From Bacteroidales bacterium UBA6192 (GTDB lineage Bacteria; Bacteroidota; Bacteroidia; Bacteroidales; F082), in contig DITE01000061.1 in assembly GCA_002422725.1 (NCBI GenBank), positions 1-64,000 on the forward strand: 64,000 bases of DNA, written 5' to 3'. The notes under the pieces were generated by a model. That model ran no database searches. It was given only the letters and a program-made list of their open reading frames with translations, and was not told the DNA's origin. The position numbers and the translations under genes were made by a program. Positions 19,080-27,847 of this stretch are shown here, one piece after another. Position 1 is the stretch's first letter. Every line of letters begins with the position of its first letter.

Positions 19080-20207
19080 TTATTTAAACTGAAACAAGCC
19101 AACATATTCTTCAAAAATATAAATCCTATCACGCTGACCCCCGGTAATTTCCTTTAGGATGCCAATTTTCACAAGATCAGCGATTAATTTGTAAGCACTA
19201 ACATTGCTTTTGCCTATAATACCGGCAACTTGAACAGCATCAGTTACTGGTTGCCCGAATAAATGATTAATCACTTTCCGGGCATCAACTCCCCTACTGC
19301 CCAATGGTTTCAGGCGGGCATCCATAGCTTGTTGTATTCGCATGATCCCATCAAAAGTTTGGATTCCTTGTTTAGCTGATTCTATCACACCTGTTAAAAA
19401 GAATTTTAACCACTGATTTATATCATGATGTGTCCGCACAAGGGTTAATTTATCATAATACAACTGCCGGTGTCGTTCAAAAAAATCAGACAAATACAAA
19501 ATCGGCCTTTTCAAAATTCCTTTGCTCACCAGGTATAAAGTGATTATTAATCTTCCAACCCGCCCGTTTCCGTCTAAAAACGGGTGAATGGTTTCAAATT
19601 GATAATGAATTAATGCTATTTTTAGCAAATCAGGCATTGGATACGAATCATCATTCGCGAATTTTTCCAAATCACTCATCAAATCACCTACCTGAATATG
19701 CGGTGGTGGAACAAAAGCAGCATCGTTTAAAGTAGCCCCGCCAATCCAATTTTGGCTTCGGCGAAATTCTCCAGGCAATTTTTGTTCACCGCGAACACCT
19801 TGCATAAGAATTTTATGGGCTTGTCGTATCAAACGATTTGAGAAGGGTAAACTGTTTAACTGATTAACTGCCTCATTCATTGCGGCAATATAGTTTTGAA
19901 CTTCTTGCCAATCGTTGCGAAGTTCCGGCAAAATATCTTCTTTTTGCATAAAAGCCTCTTCCACCTTGGTTTGCGTACCCTCAATGCGAGAAGATTGTGT
20001 AGCTTCTTTTGCAATATGCATACTGATAAACAGATCAATGTTCACATATTCACTATACATATCCAACCTTCCCAGTTGACGATCAGCCATGCTTAGCAGC
20101 CTTATAATATCCATGTCATCAATCTGCCATTTTCGGTTGATGTTTTCTGGAACGAAAGCTTTATAATACCCTTGGTTGACCAATATACCAGATTTAAACC
20201 TCTTCAT
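19080..20207 (-). CDS. Fic family protein (AMPylator-type) with C-terminal winged helix
   Basis: Fic enzymes transfer AMP from ATP (sometimes other moieties) to target hydroxyls. The core motif HPFLDGNGRVGR is complete, with its catalytic His at residue 208. An N-terminal SSRIEG fits the (S/T)xxxE(G/N) inhibitory helix, which places it with Fic proteins that carry their own inhibitor (class II). The C-terminal part (about 290-375) reads as a winged-helix DNA-binding domain, as in SoFic-like proteins. I prefer the ATG at 20207 over that at 20237 because TAACTTTG (20242-20235 on this strand), a -7 match, would put transcription start downstream of the outer ATG. The pentapeptide gene follows. 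Target unknown; toxin, stress regulator or defence roles are possible. Confidence 0.9.
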   Translation of the reverse strand: MKRFKSGILVNQGYYKAFVPENINRKWQIDDMDIIRLLSMADRQLGRLDMYSEYVNIDLFISMHIAKEATQSSRIEGTQTKVEEAFMQKEDILPELRNDWQEVQNYIAAMNEAVNQLNSLPFSNRLIRQAHKILMQGVRGEQKLPGEFRRSQNWIGGATLNDAAFVPPPHIQVGDLMSDLEKFANDDSYPMPDLLKIALIHYQFETIHPFLDGNGRVGRLIITLYLVSKGILKRPILYLSDFFERHRQLYYDKLTLVRTHHDINQWLKFFLTGVIESAKQGIQTFDGIMRIQQAMDARLKPLGSRGVDARKVINHLFGQPVTDAVQVAGIIGKSNVSAYKLIADLVKIGILKEITGGQRDRIYIFEEYVGLFQFK

Positions 20208-20234
20208 GCTTGGTAATTTTAAATTTACTAATGG

Positions 20235-20242
20235 CAAAGTTA
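20235..20242 (-). promoter_or_regulatory. Possible -7 element for the Fic/pentapeptide operon
   Basis: Read on the minus strand the bases are TAACTTTG, a match to TAnnTTTG, 27 bp before the ATG at 20207. The element straddles the left edge of repeat copy 2. No good -33 element is seen, so confidence is limited. Confidence 0.35.
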
Positions 20243-20316
20243 AGAAAACACACCCTAAACTTAACTAACTTTATCCTTATTTAAGTTTTGGTGCACTTTT
20301 CTTAACTAAGCGGTTT
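20240..20316 (+). repeat. 77-bp direct repeat, copy 2
   Basis: Perfect second copy of 17588-17664, in the same orientation, immediately upstream of the Fic gene. Diverged similarity continues to about 20389 (GAGATGGGA again at 20378). Sequence to the left of the core is not similar between the copies. Confidence 0.95.
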
Positions 20317-20636
20317 CAGGTTAATTTCTTTAAACTTAACACTTTTGTACCGGAAGATGTCCAATCTGGTACTGCTTGAGATGGGAATTAATGCATTATA
20401 GTTTATTGCAAATAACCGCTAATAGCCTGCTTATTAAGCACATTTTATTGGTGCATGTTAAGTCATTTTGGCCGAGTTAATGTTTTAATCATACTGTTCA
20501 CTATAGTAGGTCGTGAGCCGACTGGAAAACCAGGAGCGAAATAGAAGACAAGTTCCAAGTTGCTTGATAATTGTTTTATGTTCCTGATTTCGGGTTAAGG
20601 ATTGACAATCAGACCGTAACTTTAATATAATCAACT
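20317..20636. other. Intergenic region between the Fic and histidine kinase genes
   Basis: The first 70 bp or so is the diverged tail of the direct repeat. No gene, hairpin terminator or clear promoter was found in the rest. Confidence 0.4.
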
Positions 20637-22820
20637 TTAAACCGGTTCCTGACGGCTGAATGTTACTGTAAAAACAGAACCCTCTTCTGGTTTACTGCGT
20701 ATCGTAAGTTGTGCCTTGTTCTGAGCGATAAACTCTTTGACAATCATGATACCAAGGCCAGTCCCCATTTCTTCACTTGTGCCCGGAGTAGAATAAAATG
20801 TGTTCTGATGCAATATCTTATCGATCACTTCAGCTGTCATACCTTTGCCAGTGTCGGAAACACTCACCGAAATATATTCACCTTCTTTTTTGCTGTCAAT
20901 GTTGATCGAGCCATTTTGATCGGTAAATTTTATCGCGTTGTTGATAATATTCCTGAAAATAGTCCGTATCATATTGTTGTCAGCAAAAACTACCAAAGTT
21001 TCCTGAACAAGATTCTGCACTTGGATACCTTTTTTATCTGCACGACTCTTAAGAAAATCAATTTCAGCCTGCACCACGTTATAAAGCTCAATTTCAGTTG
21101 GAAGAAATGCGATTTGCCCTCGTTGGCTCATTGCCCATGTCAGCAGGTTCTCGAGTAAAGCATAAGTGTAATTGCTATGACTAAACAAAGATTCAAAAAC
21201 ACGTTTTTTTTCATCATCCTGAACCGAATCGTAATCCTCGATAATCACCTGAAGAAATCCCAACAGACTGTTAAAAGGACTCCTGAGGTCATGTGCAATA
21301 ATTGAAAACAGTTTATCCTTGGTTGCATTCAATTGTTCGAGGTTTTCGTTTTGGGCAATAAACATCTGATTTAATTCTTTCAGCCGATTGTTTGACTTTT
21401 TTATTTTTTGCCTGCTGCTAAGAGCAACAAAAATTGGGATACTCAGCAACAACAATCCAGTAGCAACAAAATAGAAATAGAGCTGTTGAATACGTATAGT
21501 CTTTGATTTGTTTTCGTTTTCGAGTTTTAGACTTAAGTTTTCAAGCTCTTTCTTTTCAGTTTCATAGCGGGTTTGTAAATCCAGAATAAATTCACTGTTT
21601 TTAAGGCTTGTCAAGCTGTCGTTCAACTTATTGTATTGGCGACTGAAATCAAGCGCTTTGTCTGTTTGTCCCATTTTTTCATAAACTTCCGAAAGCCTGT
21701 TATAAATATCCTTTACCATTCGAAGTGTGTTCGTTTCATTGGCAATTACCAGCGCCCTATTCAGCATCTCTTCTGCCTTTAAGAAGTGCTTCGTTGTATA
21801 ATACAATGACCCTAAAGCATAATAGTTAAGCATTATTCCATACTGTATTTCATTTTTCTGACACAATTTCAAGGATTTGAGATATGATTCTTCAGCCTTA
21901 TCAAATTCTGACATTTTCATAAATATGTTGGCGATATTCAAGTATGCCCTTGCCTGATCTTTGTAAAGATTGTTATCAAAAGCCAATTTCAGGGAGCTAT
22001 CGAGGGCAGCAAGAGCTTCATTACACATATTAAGCTCCTTATAAGAAATGCCCAGATTACTGTAACTCATGCATAAATGAATATTCTGACCCAATTCCTG
22101 ATTAATCTCAATAGCTTTCTTTAGAAAATCAATCGATTTGTGCATTTCGCCAAGACCTTGATTGATCAATCCCAGGTTATTCAAAACGATGGCCTCATTC
22201 TTTTTGTCACCGGTTTTTTCATAGAATTCAAGCGCCAGCAGGTAATTCTCGTAGGCTTCTTTCAGAATGCCCTGACTGTCATATACCATACCCAGGTTGT
22301 TGTAAGATGCTGCCCGGTAAGAATCATTCGACAATTCACTGCCGATTTGATTGCAAGCCATGAAATAATACACCGCACTATCATATTGTTGAAACTCATG
22401 ACAAACCCTTCCCCGCAGATTGAAAACTCCGAAAGAAATTTCCTTGTCATGCACATTCCGATTGGTCACTTCAGATTGAAGGGAATAAAGGCGTGCGGAA
22501 TCATTCTGGCCAATATTCAGATAATTGATGCCCAGCTTCGTGTAAGCCTCAGTCAAAATTTCTTCATCCTGCAATAGTAATGCAATTCCTACAGCTTCAA
22601 AGGCAAGTTGTTTGCCTTCATGGGGAACCGTCAAGCTCTTCTCATCAGCCTGAATAATCAATGCCCCGGCTTTGTCAACCAGCACGGCACGTTCTTCAGG
22701 TTTCAACTGTTGTGTGGCTTTGTTGGCAAAACAGTTAATCGTAAAAAACAGGAACAGTAAGATTATTAAAGTAAGTTCAACTTTTGTTGCTGGCTTGCTA
22801 AGGAATGCTTTCGGAATCAT
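20637..22820 (-). CDS. TPR-containing sensor histidine kinase
   Basis: A 727-aa membrane kinase. An N-terminal hydrophobic signal (about 15-32) is followed by a periplasmic TPR region (about 60-410; repeated AxxxNLGxxYxxxG patterns such as YNNLGMVYDSQG and LNNLGLINQGLG), a coiled coil, one transmembrane helix (about 445-470) and a second short coiled coil. The phosphoacceptor is His510 in FSIIAHDLRSPF. The ATPase domain has the N box (RNIINNAIKF), G1 (VSDTGKGM) and G2 (GTGLGIMIV). There is no receiver or DNA-binding domain and no response regulator gene in the window, so it is an orphan kinase. The TPRs suggest a protein or peptide signal. A good promoter lies 50 bp upstream. Confidence 0.93.
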   Translation of the reverse strand: MIPKAFLSKPATKVELTLIILLFLFFTINCFANKATQQLKPEERAVLVDKAGALIIQADEKSLTVPHEGKQLAFEAVGIALLLQDEEILTEAYTKLGINYLNIGQNDSARLYSLQSEVTNRNVHDKEISFGVFNLRGRVCHEFQQYDSAVYYFMACNQIGSELSNDSYRAASYNNLGMVYDSQGILKEAYENYLLALEFYEKTGDKKNEAIVLNNLGLINQGLGEMHKSIDFLKKAIEINQELGQNIHLCMSYSNLGISYKELNMCNEALAALDSSLKLAFDNNLYKDQARAYLNIANIFMKMSEFDKAEESYLKSLKLCQKNEIQYGIMLNYYALGSLYYTTKHFLKAEEMLNRALVIANETNTLRMVKDIYNRLSEVYEKMGQTDKALDFSRQYNKLNDSLTSLKNSEFILDLQTRYETEKKELENLSLKLENENKSKTIRIQQLYFYFVATGLLLLSIPIFVALSSRQKIKKSNNRLKELNQMFIAQNENLEQLNATKDKLFSIIAHDLRSPFNSLLGFLQVIIEDYDSVQDDEKKRVFESLFSHSNYTYALLENLLTWAMSQRGQIAFLPTEIELYNVVQAEIDFLKSRADKKGIQVQNLVQETLVVFADNNMIRTIFRNIINNAIKFTDQNGSINIDSKKEGEYISVSVSDTGKGMTAEVIDKILHQNTFYSTPGTSEEMGTGLGIMIVKEFIAQNKAQLTIRSKPEEGSVFTVTFSRQEPV

Positions 22821-22872
22821 GTGATAGGTTTTTAGACGATTGAGGCTTGAGACAGAAGTTTTAGTAAGGATA

Positions 22873-22903
22873 CAAATCTACAATAGAAAAATCGACAATC
22901 CAA
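22873..22903 (-). promoter_or_regulatory. Promoter of the TPR histidine kinase gene
   Basis: Read on the minus strand: TTG (22903-22901), 20 bp spacer, TAGATTTG (22880-22873), a full TAnnTTTG match. The kinase ATG is 52 bp further on. Confidence 0.55.
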
Positions 22904-23042
22904 CATTCTTTCAAATAAAGTATGACAGGCACCAGCTTTTAGTTTAGTATTAAAACAAGGTTTTTCATAAAATCCGAACCTATCATTTCTTTTTCAGCCT
23001 TAGCATCCCTGATTAATTTTAAGTTTTCTTTTAATAATGGTA

Positions 23043-23073
23043 TTGCATTCTCATTATAAATAACATATTTTTG
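23043..23073 (+). promoter_or_regulatory. Promoter of the secreted subtilisin gene
   Basis: TTG at 23043-23045, 20 bp spacer, TATTTTTG at 23066-23073 (TAnnTTTG). The ATG at 23106 follows after 32 bp. Confidence 0.6.
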
Positions 23074-23105
23074 AATTCTAATTCAATCTCAGAAAAACAG
23101 CTGCC

Positions 23106-26100
23106 ATGAAAACAACCACAAGCACTCTGCTCATAATCATTATATTATGCACTAAATTATTCGCTCAGGATGCCACCCGTACCGAAGCACTCAAACAATT
23201 TGCAAAGGAACTCAGGGTGGTGGAAGAAATGCAAAAGGCCGAAGCGCTAAAGATCGCTGATTCTTTGGGTCTTGTTGTCCGGTTTGAAGATGAAAACGGC
23301 AAGATGATGGAGCTCATTAAGTTTCAGGACGGTATGCCGTTTTATTATGTAACCGACAACCTCAATTCGGCGATCACCATGTCGTCTGACGAGGTTTGGC
23401 CCGGTGGGGCTGCCAGCCTGAGCCTGACCGGTTCGGGCATGACACTCGGTGTATGGGATGGAGGTTCAACACGGCTTACGCATCAGGAGTTCGGCGGAAG
23501 GGCAGTTCAGTCTGATGCCGCAGCTTCGCCCAGCAACCATGCCACCCATGTGGCCGGAACCATGATTGCAGCCGGGGTGGATCCTTTAGCCAAAGGCATG
23601 TCGTATATGGCTAATCTGAATGCTTACGACTGGACCTCAGACGCCTCGGAGATGGCTACTGCTGCAGCCGGCGGACTGAGGGTTTCCAATCATTCTTATG
23701 GTTCCATAAGGGGTTGGTATCCTTCCGGAGGCAATTGGTATTGGTATGGTAATGTTGATTTCAGTCCGGTTGAAGATTACGGATTTGGCTTCTACGGGAC
23801 TGAGGCTGTCAACTGGGATCAGATTATGGTTAACGCTCCCTATTATCAGATAGTTAAATCAGCTGGAAACGATCGTGGTGAAGGCCCCGGTGATGGTGGC
23901 GCCTCAGGGCACTACTACTGGAATGGATCTCAATGGACATGGTCAACTGATGTCAGGCAGATCGACGGAGGCCCTACCGGTTATGATTGTCTGCCTTTCA
24001 CAAGTGTTGCCAAAAACATCATCACTGTTGGTGCCGTAAACGACATTGCAGGAGGATATTCGCAGCCCTCTGATGTTGTTATGAGTTCCTTCAGCGGATG
24101 GGGACCAACCGACGACGGACGCATCAAGCCTGACCTTGTTGCCAATGGAATCAGCCTGTATTCTACGTACAATTCTTCCAATACTGCCTATGGCACCATG
24201 AGCGGCACCTCGATGGCCAGTCCGAGTATTTCAGGATCAGTTGGTTTGCTTCTGCATCACTACAACAACCTGAACGGCAACACCCTGATCAGGTCGTCAA
24301 CCATGAAGGCACTCCTTATCCACACAGCTGATGAAGCCGGCGCAGCCACTGGCCCTGACTATAAATTCGGATGGGGATTGGTGAATACACAAAAAGCCGC
24401 CGAATTGATGACTGATGATGATAATGTGGGTGGTGATGTGCATATCCGTGAACTCACTATCAATCAGGGGCAGGAAATCGTGATTCCCGTAACAGCCGAA
24501 GGAAATACGCCTCTTCGGGCTACCATTGTGTGGACAGACCTTCCCGGAACCGTGCCGACACCAGCTCTTGATCCTGCAGACCTGATGCTGGTGAACGACC
24601 TCGATTTGCGCATCCAAAAACCAGATAATAATCTGGAACAACCCTACATCCTCGATCCTGCTAACCCCGCCAATGCTGCCACAACCGGCGATAATTTCCG
24701 CGATAATGTTGAAATGGTGCATATTGCTTCACCAACTGCACAAGCCGTTTACCAGATCAAAATAAGCCACAAAGGTACTTTGTCGGGAGGAAGTCAGGTT
24801 TTTTCGCTGATTTTGAGTGGAAACATGGCCGATGCCAACGACCCGATCAATTTTGTGGCCACCTCCCCTTCCGCAACCACGGTGAATCTCAGCTGGGGAC
24901 TGAACACCAACAATGATGATGTAGTCCTGTTATGGTCGTCAACACCAAGCTTTGGAGCATTGACAGATGGAAATACCTACTATGTGGGACAATCCATTTC
25001 AGGCGGTGGAACGGTGCTGTATATGGGCGGCCTTACGAGCTTTTCTCACACCGAAAGGATTGGAAATACAGCGTATTACTACAAAATACACTCTATTGGC
25101 AGCGGCAATGCGTATTCATTAGGCAGGCAAACCAATGAAAATACAGCCGGAGAAGGTCCTTACCACCGTCCCCGACAGTTACAGGCCGTTTCAGGAAACA
25201 ATACCGATGTGCAATTGTCATGGCTATCCCCTCCAATGGAAGACAGCTTCGAAACCTACACCAATTTTAACCTTGCTTTTGGAAACTGGACACAGGTGGA
25301 TGTTGACGGCAGTCCGACCTATGGATTAGATGGAATTAATTTTACGAACGAAGGCTATACAGGCTCTTACATCCTGTTTAACCCCTCTCAGACAACACCC
25401 CCGATGACCAGCGACAATGCCATTCAACCCCATTCAGGAAGTAAACTTGCTGCTTGTTTTTCAGCAACAACACCGCCCAACAATGATTGGTTGATTACAC
25501 CAAAACTTAAAGTTGTCAGTGGCGACCAGCTTAAATTCCGGGCAAAAAGTTATGTGAATACCTATGGCCTGGAACGCTTTAAAGTAGGTGTTTCTACAAC
25601 AGGTACGCTTCCGGCCAACTTCAGCATAATTTCTGCGGGGCCTTACCTTGAAGCACCTGTCTCCTGGACACAATACACCTACGACCTCTCTGCCTATAAC
25701 GGCATGGAAGTTTATCTGGCCATACAATGTGTGTCAAACGATGCATTCATTTTTATGCTCGATGATTTTCATGTAACCGACGGACTTGGAAACATCGTGT
25801 TCTCCATGTTTGCGGAAAACGAAAGCGAACAACCCACACCCGGATACCGCAGGCCTGCAAAAGAAACTCCCACCATACAGGGGCCTGTGGCACCTTCAGA
25901 GAACCGTTCGTTTTCAACTTACAAAGTCTTCCGCGACGGTGTTGAAATAGCCGATGTTAACGCCTTCAGCTACACCGATCTGAATCCAGGCAATGGAACC
26001 TACGATTACAGCATGCAGGCCGTTTACGCCAACCCGGCATCCACTTCGATTGAAACAGAAGAAGTAATGGCTCAAACAGGATTAGTCATCTGGACCGGGA

Positions 26101-27647
26101 CTGCCGGAAACTCCTGGACCAACACCGCCAACTGGAATACGAACGCCGTCCCATTATTGACCAACCCTGTAAATATTCCGGTTACAATCAATAATCCGAT
26201 AATATCAACAACCGAAACTGTCCAAAGCCTGACCATCCTGAGTGGTGCTGCCCTGACAATTTCCCCTGCAGGCAGGTTAACGATTGGAGAGTTTATTGAT
26301 AATCAGGCAGGAAATACAGGATTGGTCATGCAGTCAAGCGCCAGTGGAACCGGATCGCTGATGCACAACACCGACTTTGTTCAGGGAACCATTCAGCGCT
26401 ACATTGCCGGAAGCTCGAACCCAACAACCACACGTTATCATCAGGTTTCGGTACCTCAGACTCAATCGTCAAATCCCCTTACAGGTATTTTGACCGGCTC
26501 CTATCTGTATCGTTTCGACGGGAATCAATCACCAGGTAATGAATGGATTGGTTATGGATCTTCAACAACAACAGCCCTTGATGTTGAGCAGGGCAACCTG
26601 CTCTGGTACACAGGAAATGAAGTAACCTATCAGTTTGCAGGATACCTGAATAACGGAAACTTCAGCACTTACACGCCAACCAATGCTTCGGGCAGGTACA
26701 GTCTGGTTCCAAATCCCTATCCTTCTGCCATCGACTGGGATGCAGCAACCGGCTGGACAAAGACTGGATTGCTCGATGCCATCTGGATGTGGAACCGCAA
26801 CGCCAACAACTATGCTGCCTATGGCAGCCAGGCAGGAACCAATGGTGGTAGCCGCTATATTCCTGTTGGCCAATCGTTTTTTGTAAAATCCAATGCCGCT
26901 TCTGCAATCCTTCAAATGAACAATAATGTCAGGACACATAATAGTCAGGCATTTTACAATGCTAACCAAAACAATAAACTTTTGAGGGTTTCTGTCATAA
27001 CACCAACAGGTAGTGACGAATGCATCATCAGAATGATTGAAGGAGCCAGCCCGGCTTATGATGAGAACACCGACATTCAAAAGCTCCACGGCGGAGCCAC
27101 TGCACCTCAACTATACACGCTATCATCGAATATGAGTGAGTTGTCGATCAATTCGCTGCCTGTTTTCACCGAACAGATGGAAATCCCGCTGGCTTTTGGC
27201 ATGAGTGAATCAGCTGACATTTCCCTGACGTTCAATGGAGCAGACAGTTTTGATGAAAACACAGGAATATGGTTGACTGATCTCCTGACCGGCCAAAAGA
27301 TCAACCTGAAGGAGCATGACACCTATAGCTTTAGCCATAATCCGGAAAATGTTGCAGGCCGTTTCATGCTTTCTTTTGATAATGTAAGCGGATTGAACAG
27401 TAAAGTTTCTGGTATTCCACATCAAATCTGGGTACACGAGCGCCAGTTATTTATCCGGATACCACAGTTTGAAGGCGAAAATTTGTCACTCCGCATTTTT
27501 GATGCCAGTGGCAGAACTGTTTACCACAAAGGCATTGTTTTGAACAATCCATTCGTATTGCCACTTGAATTGATTTCGGGATATTACACCCTTGAGCTAA
27601 GTGGTAAAGACTTGATAATTAACAGTAAATTTGTGATCTTCCAATAG
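23106..27647 (+). CDS. Secreted subtilisin-like (S8) serine protease, T9SS type A
   Basis: A 1513-aa exported protease. After a signal peptide (1-20, LFAQ) and a short propeptide region comes the S8 domain (about 105-445). The catalytic triad is Asp118 (LGVWDGG), His145 (NHATHVAGT) and Ser369 (GTSMASP), with the oxyanion Asn255 (SAGNDRG). A P-domain-like beta region follows (about 450-580), then a fibronectin-like domain (about 580-690), a choice-of-anchor J-like domain (about 710-895, with NNDWLITPKL and FMLDDFHV), and from about 1036 a 478-residue module shared with the 13049-17056 product. It ends in a T9SS type A sorting domain (LRIFDASGRTVY to SKFVIFQ). It should digest protein outside the cell or at its surface. 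Confidence 0.93.
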   Translation: MKTTTSTLLIIIILCTKLFAQDATRTEALKQFAKELRVVEEMQKAEALKIADSLGLVVRFEDENGKMMELIKFQDGMPFYYVTDNLNSAITMSSDEVWPGGAASLSLTGSGMTLGVWDGGSTRLTHQEFGGRAVQSDAAASPSNHATHVAGTMIAAGVDPLAKGMSYMANLNAYDWTSDASEMATAAAGGLRVSNHSYGSIRGWYPSGGNWYWYGNVDFSPVEDYGFGFYGTEAVNWDQIMVNAPYYQIVKSAGNDRGEGPGDGGASGHYYWNGSQWTWSTDVRQIDGGPTGYDCLPFTSVAKNIITVGAVNDIAGGYSQPSDVVMSSFSGWGPTDDGRIKPDLVANGISLYSTYNSSNTAYGTMSGTSMASPSISGSVGLLLHHYNNLNGNTLIRSSTMKALLIHTADEAGAATGPDYKFGWGLVNTQKAAELMTDDDNVGGDVHIRELTINQGQEIVIPVTAEGNTPLRATIVWTDLPGTVPTPALDPADLMLVNDLDLRIQKPDNNLEQPYILDPANPANAATTGDNFRDNVEMVHIASPTAQAVYQIKISHKGTLSGGSQVFSLILSGNMADANDPINFVATSPSATTVNLSWGLNTNNDDVVLLWSSTPSFGALTDGNTYYVGQSISGGGTVLYMGGLTSFSHTERIGNTAYYYKIHSIGSGNAYSLGRQTNENTAGEGPYHRPRQLQAVSGNNTDVQLSWLSPPMEDSFETYTNFNLAFGNWTQVDVDGSPTYGLDGINFTNEGYTGSYILFNPSQTTPPMTSDNAIQPHSGSKLAACFSATTPPNNDWLITPKLKVVSGDQLKFRAKSYVNTYGLERFKVGVSTTGTLPANFSIISAGPYLEAPVSWTQYTYDLSAYNGMEVYLAIQCVSNDAFIFMLDDFHVTDGLGNIVFSMFAENESEQPTPGYRRPAKETPTIQGPVAPSENRSFSTYKVFRDGVEIADVNAFSYTDLNPGNGTYDYSMQAVYANPASTSIETEEVMAQTGLVIWTGTAGNSWTNTANWNTNAVPLLTNPVNIPVTINNPIISTTETVQSLTILSGAALTISPAGRLTIGEFIDNQAGNTGLVMQSSASGTGSLMHNTDFVQGTIQRYIAGSSNPTTTRYHQVSVPQTQSSNPLTGILTGSYLYRFDGNQSPGNEWIGYGSSTTTALDVEQGNLLWYTGNEVTYQFAGYLNNGNFSTYTPTNASGRYSLVPNPYPSAIDWDAATGWTKTGLLDAIWMWNRNANNYAAYGSQAGTNGGSRYIPVGQSFFVKSNAASAILQMNNNVRTHNSQAFYNANQNNKLLRVSVITPTGSDECIIRMIEGASPAYDENTDIQKLHGGATAPQLYTLSSNMSELSINSLPVFTEQMEIPLAFGMSESADISLTFNGADSFDENTGIWLTDLLTGQKINLKEHDTYSFSHNPENVAGRFMLSFDNVSGLNSKVSGIPHQIWVHERQLFIRIPQFEGENLSLRIFDASGRTVYHKGIVLNNPFVLPLELISGYYTLELSGKDLIINSKFVIFQ

Positions 27648-27847
27648 ATTGAAAGTCGTTTTCTGGTCTTTTTATTGCCTTTGAGTAATGTTTCACCCTA
27701 CTCCTGGTTTTAAGTTGTGGTTAATTTTAAACATAATAGCAATAACCATTACTTTGTTTGTAATTTTGCCGGGGATTTCGCCTAAACCAATTTGGTTGAA
27801 TGCAAAATGGCTAACAAAAGTACTTTGATAACTAAACTCCTATAAAC

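Noticed and set aside
17588..20316. Classical insertion sequence or integron
   Set aside because: The flanking repeats are direct, not inverted, and no transposase or integrase frame lies between or near them.
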